From assembly GCA_019915015.1 (NCBI GenBank), contig JAHBBC010000042.1, positions 1 through 64,000 on the forward strand: a stretch of DNA of 64,000 nt. The letters are read 5' to 3'. The stretch is from Auriscalpium vulgare. Taxonomy: Eukaryota > Basidiomycota > Agaricomycetes > Russulales > Auriscalpiaceae. The notes beneath the pieces are model-generated. The model saw only the letters and a list, made by a program, of their open reading frames with translations, ran no database searches and was not told where the DNA came from. Position 1 is the first letter of the stretch. Every line of letters starts with the position of its first letter. Shown piece after piece: positions 55,937 through 64,000 of this stretch. The translations under genes were made by a program, and so were the position numbers.

Positions 55937-58000
55937 TGAGCGTCCTGGACGCCCACTGCACGCGCAATTGCTGTCAGCGGGCCCTGCGCTGTGTGTGTCC
56001 GTCCGGGACGGACACTGCCGAGCACAGGCAACAACGCTGCGGAGGGTGGCGCAAGGCGTGCGCGTCCTGGACGCCCACTGCACGCGCAATTGCTGTCTGC
56101 GGGCCCTGCGCTGTGTGTGTCCGTCCGGGACGGACACTGCAGAGCACAGGCAACACGCTACGGAGGCTGGCGCACGGCGTGGGCGTCCTGGACGCCCACT
56201 GCACGCGCAATTGCTGTCTGCGGGCCCTGCGCTGTGTGTCTCTGTCAAGGAAAGATGCTGCAGAGCATGCTGCGCAGGCTGGCGCGCGGTGTGGGCGTCC
56301 TGGACGCCCACTGCACGCGCAATTGCTGTCTGCGGGCCCTGCGCTGTGTGTCTCTGTCAAGGAAAGATGCTGCAGAGCATGCTGCGCAGGCTGGCGCGCG
56401 GTGTGGGCGTCCTGGACGCCCACTGCACGCGCAATTGCTGTCAGCGGGCCCTGCGCTGTGTGTGTCAAGGAAAGATGCTGCCGAGCATGCTGCGCAGGCT
56501 GGCGCGCGGTGTGGGCGTCCTGGACGCCCACTGCTGTCTGTGGGCCCTGCGCTGTGTGTGCTTGTCCAGGACAGATGCTGCAGAGCATGCTGCGCAGGCT
56601 GGCGCGCGGTGTGGGCGTCCTGGACGCCCACTGCACGCGCAATTGCTGTCTGCGGGCCCTGCGCTGTGTGTCTCTGTCAAGGAAAGATGCTGCAGAGCAT
56701 GCTGCGCAGGCTGGCGCGCGGTGTGGGCGTCCTGGACGCCCACTGCACGCGCAATTGCTGTCTGCGGGCCCTGCGCTGTGTGTCTCTGTCAAGGAAAGAT
56801 GCTGCAGAGCATGCTGCGCAGGCTGGCGCGCGGTGTGGGCGTCCTGGACGCCCACTGCACGCGCAATTGCTGTCTGCGGGCCCTGCGCTGTCTCTGTCAA
56901 GGAAAGATGCTGCAGAGCATGCTGCGCAGGCTGGCGCGCGGTGTGGGCGTCCTGGACGCCCACTGCACGCGCAATTGCTGTCAGCGGGCCCTGCGCTGTG
57001 TGTGTCAAGGAAAGATGCTGCCGAGCATGCTGCGCAGGCTGGCGCGCGGTGTGGGCGTCCTGGACGCCCACTGCACGCGCAATTGCTGTCTGCGGGCCCT
57101 GCGCTGTGTGTCTCTGTCAAGGAAAGATGCTGCAGAGCATGCTGCGCAGGCTGGCGCGCGGTGTGGGCGTCCTGGACGCCCACTGCACGCGCAATTGCTG
57201 TCTGCGGGCCCTGCGCTGTGTGTGTCCGTCCGGGACGGACACTGCAGAGCACAGGCAACACGCTACGGAGGCTGGCGTACGGCGTGCGCGTCCTGGACGC
57301 CCACTGCACGCGCAATTGCTGTCTGCGGGCCCTGCGCTGTGTGTCTCTGTCAAGGAAAGATGCTGCCGAGCATGCTGCGCAGGCTGGCGCGCGGTGTGGG
57401 CGTCCTGGACGCCCACTGCACGCGCAATTGCTGTCTGCGGGCCCTGCGCTGTGTGTCTCTGTCAAGGAAAGATGCTGCCGAGCATGCTGCGCAGGCTGGC
57501 GCGCGGTGTGGGCGTCCTGGACGCCCACTGCACGCGCAATTGCTGTCTGCGGGCCCTGCGCTGTGTGTCTCTGTCAAGGAAAGATGCTGCAGAGCATGCT
57601 GCGCAGGCTGGCGCGCGGTGTGGGCGTCCTGGACGCCCACTGCACGCGCAATTGCTGTCAGCGGGCCCTGCGCTGTGTGTCTCTGTCAAGGAAAGATGCT
57701 GCAGAGCATGCTGCGCAGGCTGGCGCGCGGTGTGGGCGTCCTGGACGCCCACTGCACGCGCAATTGCTGTCTGCGGGCCCTGCGCTGTGTGTCTCTGTCA
57801 AGGAAGGATGCTGCAGAGCATGCTGCGCAGGCTGGCGCGCGGTGTGGGCGTCCAGGACGCCCACTGCTGTCTGTGGGCCCTGCGCTGTGTGTGCTTGTCC
57901 AGGACAGATGCTGCAGAGCATGCTGCGCAGGCTGGCGTGCGGTGTGGGCGTCCTGGACGCCCACTGCACGCGCAATTGCTGTCTGCGAGCTGTGTGCTGC
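55937..58000. repeat. Minisatellite of about 112 bp, 19 units, with live and decayed palindromes
   Basis: Each unit starts GCGTCCTGGACGCC (itself a dyad) and runs through cactgcacgcgcaattgctg, gcgggccctgcgctgtgtg and a variable segment. In three units the segment is the palindrome tccgtccgggacgga (55997-56013, 56119-56135, 57224-57240). In most others it is ctctgtcaaggaaagatgc, which aligns base for base as a decayed palindrome. Two units lack the cacgcgcaattg piece and two carry gtccaggac. The unit is not a multiple of three and all three plus frames are open for about 680-700 codons, so coding is unlikely. The array ends 50 bases before an interstitial telomere tract. Confidence 0.95.
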
Positions 58001-58050
58001 GTGGTGAGTGGAGAGGTTTCACCAACCCTACTGAACCCTACCATGCCCCA

Positions 58051-58066
58051 TAACCCTAAACCCTAA
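58051..58066. repeat. Interstitial telomere repeat 1
   Basis: taaccctaaaccctaa, preceded by two degenerate ccctac units (58024-58042). Same orientation as the terminal telomere at base 1. Confidence 0.85.
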
Positions 58067-58251
58067 GAAGCGTTGGCAGTGTGGATACCGCCCCACATGC
58101 GCTCCCGCGCTGTGTGGGTCGCGTTCCCATTGGCTGACTGCAGGTCCTGATGAGCCTATAAAGGCGAAACGGGTTCGGCGTCGACATCCCATCGACTCCC
58201 CGTTGACCTGCCCCTTCTATAGCGCTCTTCAGTGGTCGCTTCGCTCCCCCT
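58067..58251. other. 185-bp spacer between two interstitial telomere tracts
   Basis: Contains a TATA-like gcctataaaggcg at about 58154-58166 and a C/T-rich leader (ctccccctccc) reminiscent of a fungal promoter, but no start codon in frame with the truncated gene that follows. Confidence 0.4.
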
Positions 58252-58272
58252 CCCTAAACCCTAAACCCTAAG
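58252..58272. repeat. Interstitial telomere repeat 2
   Basis: Three CCCTAAA units, perfect, orientation as at base 1, directly abutting a coding exon that lacks its 5' part. Confidence 0.92.
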
Positions 58273-58584
58273 ACCTCAGCAACAGTGATGCGGAGGATGC
58301 GGATGAGCACGCAGCTCTTGTTGTCATCACGCTAGGTGACTTCCTCACCCTGCTCGGCCAGCAGAGCGATGTGATCGGGGCGAGAACAGGACTCGAACAC
58401 GAGCCGCTGCCACAGCCACAGCTGGACGAAGCGGAGGCGGACATCTATGGGGATGATTCAAATAGTGAGGATGAGCAGGTGCGTGGCCGCATCGCTCTAC
58501 GAAGGCATATCTGACTTAACTCCACAGACCATGGACCGGATGCACACGCTTGCACATCGCGCGGACGAACTCAAGACGAACTAG
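58273..58584 (+). pseudogene. 3' end of a gene truncated at a telomere tract
   Basis: From the first base after the telomere repeats a frame reads SNSDAEDADEHAALVVITLG, DFLTLLGQQSDVIGAR, LDEAEADIYGDDSNSEDEQ, then a 49-base GT-AG intron (58479-58527), then TMDRMHTLAHRADELKTN and stop at 58584. It has no start codon, and its reading frame cannot extend through the repeat. The acidic composition and correct splice signals indicate a former C-terminus. Family not recognised. Confidence 0.6.
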
Positions 58585-59615
58585 AAGAGGCGGCGGCCAT
58601 CATACGTTCACAGCTTGCTATTCGCAACTCCATATGGATCAACAGCCTCACTAGGCCTTCTTGTACGCGATGTGCGCCGGTTTGAGTCAACAGCGCGTGT
58701 TCGCGACAACACATGGCCTGCAGGCAACGATCGCGAGGCTGTAAGGCGCTCTGCGAACACAATGGGATATTAACCACGCCCCCGTGCCGCGTATAACTAT
58801 CCGTTGTCAGGTACTCGAGGTGCGCCCCGCCTTGTGCATTCATCGCCCTAGTAGCAGTAGTGCAGTAGCGTACCAAGTCAATGCTCAGTAAGTAGTCAAT
58901 TCCGAGTCCACTGCATAAAGAAATTCCTGCAGCCTCGGCCTCCTACCACTAAGGTCTCAAAGTTGGCCTGGACATCCTACCAACATATCTAAGATCCCTG
59001 GTAATTGTTTGCAATCCCAAGCTCACTCCAAATGCTGGTTCGAGCCTGCACAACTAAGTTGTTCCCACGCTCCGAGTCCGCCCCATAACACCTTCCCTGC
59101 AGCCTCGCCCTTGTACCAATAAGGTATCAAACTTTGGCATGGATACTCTACAGATATATTTAAGATTTATTGTAGTGGTTTGGCATCCCAAGCTGGCTGC
59201 CAATGCTGCTTCAAGCCTGCACTACTAAGTGTAGTCCTGTCTTGGAAGTATCTCATAGATAATCCATATATTGCATGCTAAAAAGAGCAACCAACTGCGT
59301 GAAGCGACTCTAAGATGTGCTCTGAAAGTTTACTTGAATATGTTCATTGTGCCCCCGCCCGGTGTGGCTCATTTCGCGTCGTTGCATCTTACAGCCCCAA
59401 CCCGGCCCGGACTCGCCGGCAGGTGCATCCCGATTTTCATACAGGCCGGGGCATCTACGGCTAAGCTACAAAATGTTGGGAGCATGTACAAGTACTCTAG
59501 AAACCTCCTTTTCCGGGGAGAAACCATTCCAAAAGCCCTTCTTTCTCCATGAACCAGTGTCGACAAAAGATCACGTGATGATTCGAATAATTTATTCGTC
59601 GGGAGTACACCCGCC
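58585..59615. repeat. Intergenic with an imperfect 165-bp tandem duplication
   Basis: Copies at about 58925-59080 and 59093-59250 share ctgcagcctcg, ccactaaggt or ccaataaggt, catcccaagct or aatcccaagct, and agcctgcac(a/t)acta. No coding frame. Confidence 0.6.
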
Positions 59616-59693
59616 AATAGGGGAGCTCAGAGTAGACCGTTTTCGTTTCCGTTTCGTTTTCAAACGCCTTTCGTTTTCGATTCGGCCCGCGGC
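59616..59693. repeat. 78-bp direct repeat, left copy
   Basis: ataggggagctcagagtag followed by a T-rich, CGTTTTCG-rich stretch ending ggcccgcggc. Identical to 63923-64000, at the window edge and in the same orientation, 4.3 kb apart. Confidence 0.9.
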
Positions 59694-59817
59694 ATAAGTG
59701 ACCCGATGTGTGACAATCGTGTGACTTTAGGTGACGCTCGCGTTGTGCGGCGTCTTCGTGTCTCACACACTCATTCCCTCGCGATACCTCCTTAATCTAC
59801 ACTCTCCTACTCTCTTA

Positions 59818-61414
59818 ATGCCCCGGAAACGCGGCCGCTCGGACTCCGACCAGCCTGAGACAGCTCCGGGCAAGAAATCCCGTGAGGAGAACATCAGCTG
59901 GGGCACAAATAAGAAGCCAAATGAGCTGCTCCTGCAGCTCATCACGGAGCTCGAACAGCCGCAAAATCGCAAGGTTATGTTTGGTAACAAGCGTGGTGAG
60001 GTATGCAGGTGGCCCACGCATCATCTGGGCTTTGTTACTGACATCTTTCCAGAAGAAAAGCGGAGAAAGTAAGGTCGCAGCGGGTCAGCGGCTTGCTCGC
60101 ATCCTCTGGAAGGATGCTCCGGACTCGGATTTCGTCAGTCTGGGAGCAAAGGTGCTCGGGAAAATAAATCAGTATGTCCATACCCTTATTGGATGCCTCA
60201 TACGTGCTCACAGGCTTGTGTAGGCTACGCATCACCTATCACTCCAAGGTTCGGCGCATTAAGTGCACGGGTGGAGGTGTCCTCACTGGGAATGAGGCCA
60301 TCGTCGACACAGGTGATGCCGACGATGGTCCAGATGAGTATTTGGTCTGCTACATAGGGCCAGATGGCCCATCCGAGGATACCGATGCACGCCACAAGAA
60401 TATCTGGCGTAAGTTCATTTTGTGATCTCCGATGAGCACGCTGGAGGCTAACACATCCTGTGCAGAGGAGATCGAGGCCGAGTTCGCTGTCTTCCCCCGA
60501 ATTCACGCGATCCTTGCCACCCGCCCAAATGAAAACCCGATCATCATCACGACTGGGGTTGGTCCGGACGGTCACCGCACAGTGCACTATCAGCCTCCCG
60601 ACGACGCGCCACCTGTGCGGCAACCGCGCGAAGAGGACATAGACCCCGTCCTACGCGTTCACGATGGCCCGGCGCCTCTCGCGCAAGACTCTTCTGCGAC
60701 CGCACCCGGCCCGGGATCGCCACCGCAGACGCCACACACTCCCAAAGAGAACCGCGTGCCGCCCTCGTCGCAAGCAAGTGCGAAGAAGACTCCCGCACAC
60801 CTGTCGGAAGAGAAGCTGGAGAGCTTGAAGGGTCGCTTCAAGCCCACGTCACGCACCGGCATTCAAGACATACTGAAGGAGTCCATCGAGTAAGTAATAC
60901 TAGTTGTTGGTAATGCACGTGGACTAATTCATGTGGCAGGCGTAGCTTTGCGGTGTCAAAGGAAGAGAACATCCGCAAAGCTGTCGACAGGCTGCGCGAT
61001 GACATGAATAGTCTTCGCCAAGACGCTCGCGATCGCCACGACCGCCTCTTTCGTGAGCTGCAGATTGGCTTGTGGACGAACGATGAGTATCGCCGCAAGT
61101 CGGAAGCACTTGACGATGACCTTCAGCTGCAGCTTCAAGATCTCCGTGAAAATATATCGCGCCTTCAGAATCCTCCTCTGGTTGTCGCCGCCGCTACGCC
61201 CGCTCGTTCCATCTCACGCACGGGCTCTATGTCAACCGCTGCATCGACGCCTTCATCTCTGCCGCGCGCATCGACACCTCCGGATGATGAGCCCGAGAGC
61301 GAGATGACAAGCCAGAGAGAAAATAGTCCTCCCTGGGATGAGAGCCAGTTGGACAGAGATCTTGGACGAGGATCATCTGTGGTTCCAGACGAGTTGGAGC
61401 GAGGCTTAGTCTGA
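59818..61414 (+). CDS. Myb/SANT-like DNA-binding companion protein (PIF/Harbinger type)
   Basis: Exons 59818-60000, 60053-60171, 60224-60408, 60466-60889 and 60940-61414 (GT-AG introns of about 50-57 bases) give 461 residues. The first 110 residues fit a trihelix/Myb-like domain: ISWGTNKKPNELLLQLITEL, then VLGKINQLRITYHSKVRRIK and CTGGGVLTG. After a Pro/Thr-rich linker a coiled coil follows (EENIRKAVDRLRDDMNSLRQ ... EALDDDLQLQLQDLRENISR). Such a DNA-binding ORF is the usual partner of a Harbinger transposase, and a transposase remnant lies convergent 116 bases away. Intact in this copy. Confidence 0.7.
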
Positions 61415-61529
61415 TCATTTTGCTTTTGTCCTTTCTAACTGCAGCCTCTCATTTAATGCTACACAGTCCTTTCTTCTTTCTGATTATATCTCTCTTACTC
61501 TTTACAATCTCAGATTTAATCTTGTTCAT

Positions 61530-62085
61530 TTATACAAGTCCTGCTCGTTGAGCGGCTACTATTTCTGCCACAAGGCCACGTCTCCTAGCCTCGCAATCAT
61601 CATCCTCTGTGATATCATCATCTATAGGATCATCTGGCTCCCCCCTATCGTCCTCTTCCTGAGCACGTGAGTGCCAAGTCGCAAAGCTTGTCCCACTCGC
61701 CCATCCTTCGATGTCGAGCACTGCGTTGTGCAAGATGATGCAACATGAAATCCACCGACACGCTCGTATATGGTCCCGATTGTAACGGATATTGAGCCGT
61801 AAGCCACGAAGGGATATTGAAATGGGCGTCGACGTCGAGGGTGCTCGGCCGCCGTCTGCTCGTAGTCGCAAACCTTCGAAATGCTGTCTTATCTTCGTTA
61901 TCAGAGTTCCGATCCAGAGCAGCGTGTCCAGATTCTGCGCGCAGGCTTTCCTTGCTGTTGATGCTCCTCCAAGTCCATTGGTGGCGAGGTGGCGAGATGG
62001 GTTCAGCACTCCACGGGTTGCGCTCGGGCTTCTTGCGACATTGAAGGGCAAATTGTCGTCTTGTGATCATCTCGCCACGGGCCAT
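61530..62085 (-). pseudogene. PIF/Harbinger DDE transposase, C-terminal remnant
   Basis: The end of the frame reads ISLRGLRLNIRYNRDHIRACR, WISCCIILHNAVLDIEGW, then an acidic tail (DDPIDDDITEDDDCE) and stop at 61530. S-L-R-G-L-R and W-I-x-x-C-I-I-L-H-N are hallmarks of the end of Harbinger DDE transposases. The catalytic part is missing, and frames change upstream (about 61800), so this copy is inactive. The adjacent Myb-like gene is convergent. Confidence 0.7.
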
Positions 62086-62546
62086 TCTTGAGCCATCCTC
62101 GGTCTCAGAGGAGACCCACAGATTGGCGTCCCGCCCATAATTGCGCGTACTCGGGGCGTTGTGTCAGTCAGCGATGGTCTGCGTGGACAGGGATTACGCG
62201 GGTACGCATGTCGAGGTGGCGGTCGAGGACTGCGCGCCAGAGGCCCACATAATAGGATTCAGGATTCGGCGGGAGACTCCGACTACACTACACAGGCAAA
62301 CACGCCCCCGTCGCCCGGCCCGATCGCAGCGTCGCCCCTCCCCCCGCGACGTGGCAAGGAAGATCCGACACTTACGGCGGCCTCGCCCACGAGCGCGAGC
62401 CCTGCGGCATCGACGGCCGAGAACGCCTAACCGCGCATCGAGAACTCTAAAGGCAAAGTCGGCGAGATCCTGGGCGACACATGCTCGATATGCGCAGGTG
62501 GAGCTCTGGCTCGCTGCAGCCAGGGATAAAAAGACCCCGACGCTCC
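62086..62546. other. Intergenic, no gene seen
   Basis: About 460 bases between the transposase remnant and the glycosylase stop. Arg-rich frames on both strands are composition effects. Confidence 0.4.
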
Positions 62547-63493
62547 TCACGCAGCCCCCCCGCCCACCTCCGCGCGCCGCCTTCCCTCCACATAGCTCTT
62601 CAACACGCACTCGCCCTTCCCCGCGCCCTTGCACCCGCGACACGCGCGGCCATGGCGCACCATGCCGACATGCAGCCCGCGCTGCAGCGCCGCCGGGAGC
62701 CGCGCCTCCAAGTGCATCTGCGCGCGCACGGCGTCCGCGCCGCGCGGGACCCACCCGAGCACGGCGGCGGCGCGGCGCACATGCGTGTCGACGGGGCACG
62801 CGGGGCGGCCCAAGCAGAACAGCCGCACGCACGCGGCGGTCTTGGGCCCGACGCCCGGGTACGACAGCAGCTCGGCCGTGACGTGCGCGTCCGCGCGCGC
62901 GCGGTCCGCGAGGTGCTGCAGCGAGTACGCGGCGTGGCGCGCGTGCACGGCGGCGAGGAGGGCGTGGAGGGCCGCGGCCTTGCGGCGGGCGAGCCCGCCG
63001 GGGCGCAGGGCGGCGACGAGCGCGGCGCGCGGGCGAGCGCGGCGAAGGCGTGCCGCCCGAAGGCGGCGTCGAGGCTGCGCTTGGCGGCGGCGGCGCGGGC
63101 GGAGGCCGTGTGCTGGGCGAGGAGCGTGCCGATGAGCGCGTCGAGCACGTTGGCGACGGCGCCGCACGTCGCGGCTGCGTTCGTCGTGGTGTCGCCGGTG
63201 AGGGCGCGGGGCGCGGGGGCGTGCGCGGCGAGCAGGGCGTGCACGTCGCGCGCTTCTGCGGGCGTGGGGCGCGGGAAGTCGGGGAAGGGCGACGCAGAGG
63301 CGAACTGGGTGTGCAATCTGAGCTTCTTGGCCGTCTGGGCTGACGACGGCGACGGGGCGGGCGGCAGCGATGAGGAAGCGGCGGCTTTCGAAGGTGGGCT
63401 TACACTTGGCGCGGTTTGTGGGTCCACATGCGCGCGAAGTCGCTGGCTCTGTCGCCGGGGCCGCGCAGGGGGGGCGGTGCGTCGGGGCGCCAT
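62547..63493 (-). CDS. HhH-GPD DNA glycosylase (endonuclease III-like)
   Basis: ATG 63493 (MAPRRTAPPARPRRQSQR, basic leader), LRLHTQFASASPFPDFPRP, then VLDALIGTLLAQHTASARAA, and, after a one-base frame change in a GC run near 63030, RAALVAALRPGGLARRKA, SLQHLADRARADAHV, the helix-hairpin-helix YPGVGPKTAACV with the catalytic Lys, and CPVDTHVRR with the catalytic Asp. The family excises damaged or modified bases in nuclear DNA. At the C-terminus only three Cys of the usual four-Cys iron-sulfur loop are visible (CRGCKGAGKGEC), so the cluster may be absent. The frame change may be a sequencing error. Confidence 0.75.
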
Positions 63494-63922
63494 CGACGAA
63501 TGGATGACTCGGCGCGGGCTGGGCCTCGACGGTGACGACGACGGTTGCCGTCGATGCAAACTGGGACTTGGCTTGGTTTGTGGGTCCGGTCGCTGCGAAC
63601 GATCGTCTAGGTTGATCCGGCGGCTTCACCAAGACGGTGCGTGACTCCCACGCGTGCGCAGATGCGCTCGAACGCCTGCAAGATGTGGCAAAGGTGCGTC
63701 TGTTCGCCTTGACCAGCGCACGACGTCGACGTCGCTCTCAAGGGAGTCGGGACAGGGGCGCAGGGCGGGGTGGCCGGCACTGCAGCCGGAAGCCGAGCCG
63801 GCACGTTACGTCATCATGTGCGGCTGACGGATGCGGCAGGCCTTGTATTCGCCCCTGCCGCAGCCCATGGTGAGCGAAATGGTTATGTAAGCGACTGTCG
63901 CGCAGGATTGACAATGATATTT
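63494..63922. other. Intergenic, no gene seen
   Basis: Upstream region of the glycosylase gene; short open frames without family content. cgtcatcatg and gcggcttcaccaag are unremarkable. Confidence 0.4.
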
Positions 63923-64000
63923 AATAGGGGAGCTCAGAGTAGACCGTTTTCGTTTCCGTTTCGTTTTCAAACGCCTTTCGTTTTCGATTCGGCCCGCGGC
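63923..64000. repeat. 78-bp direct repeat, right copy (runs off the window)
   Basis: Identical to 59616-59693 as far as the window shows; the true right end lies beyond base 64000. Confidence 0.9.

Noticed and set aside
55936..58066. Three overlapping plus-strand open frames of about 680-705 codons, rich in Cys, Arg and Ala
   Set aside because: They are the three readings of a 112-base minisatellite without stop codons; the unit is not a multiple of three, and no start context, intron or family match exists.
62141..63644. Long plus-strand frames across the glycosylase gene
   Set aside because: Antisense shadows in a very GC-rich gene; the minus strand has clear HhH-GPD motifs.
59616..64000. 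The 78-bp direct repeats as LTRs of a retrotransposon
   Set aside because: No gag or pol between them, no TG...CA ends, no primer binding site or polypurine tract.
1..64000. tRNA or rRNA genes
   Set aside because: No cloverleaf-like box A/box B arrangement or rRNA sequence was recognised; a tRNA search program was not available to confirm.

Overview
The window is the left end of a chromosome of a filamentous basidiomycete, most likely an Agaricomycete. The first 41 bases are CCCTAAA telomere repeats. Evidence for the lineage is protein-level: about 50-bp spliceosomal introns, several F-box/LRR paralogues, a TET/JBP dioxygenase of the fungal transposon-associated type, remnants of Plavaka, KDZ (CxC5) and PIF/Harbinger transposons, and Ty3/Gypsy pol with the LDPGS protease variant typical of mushrooms. 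The species cannot be named from this alone.

Layout. 1-1.5 kb: telomere and non-coding subtelomere. 1.5-7.5 kb: a Plavaka C-terminal remnant tail-to-tail with a TET/JBP gene, then three small or disordered nuclear-type genes. 7.7-8.6 kb: dispersed repeat. 8.7-13.3 kb (-): SNF2-type ATPase 1, divergent from an 859-residue protein of unknown function (13.5-16.2 kb, +). 17.0-32.3 kb: a small gene split by a young 14.4-kb Ty3/Gypsy element (17321-31706) that carries three intron-bearing or intronless antisense genes between pol and its 3' LTR. 32.6-34.5 kb: a hypothetical gene and a KDZ-associated CxC5 remnant. 35.2-40.7 kb (-): SNF2-type ATPase 2. 41.5-53 kb: F-box genes, a kinase-like gene and a hypothetical gene, separated by tandem repeats. 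54-58 kb: a second Plavaka remnant, a 17-bp repeat and a 112-bp minisatellite. 58.05-58.27 kb: two interstitial telomere tracts, the second abutting a gene that has lost its 5' part. 58.3-64 kb: a Harbinger companion gene, a Harbinger transposase remnant and an HhH-GPD DNA glycosylase, with a 78-bp direct repeat at either side.

The most striking unexplained signal is a 17-base palindrome, GTCCGTCC-N-GGACGGAC, with over 40 full or near copies between 7.8 and 57.3 kb, always outside coding exons. It sits in otherwise unrelated repeats and in the same intron of both SNF2 paralogues. It is absent from the young retrotransposon and from everything beyond the interstitial telomere at 58 kb. This suggests that 1-58 kb is a subtelomeric domain with its own repeat system, added onto a former chromosome end at about 58.27 kb.

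Caution: several genes show single-base frameshifts, and the two LTRs of the retroelement differ mainly in G-run length. Some frameshifts may therefore be sequencing or assembly errors.
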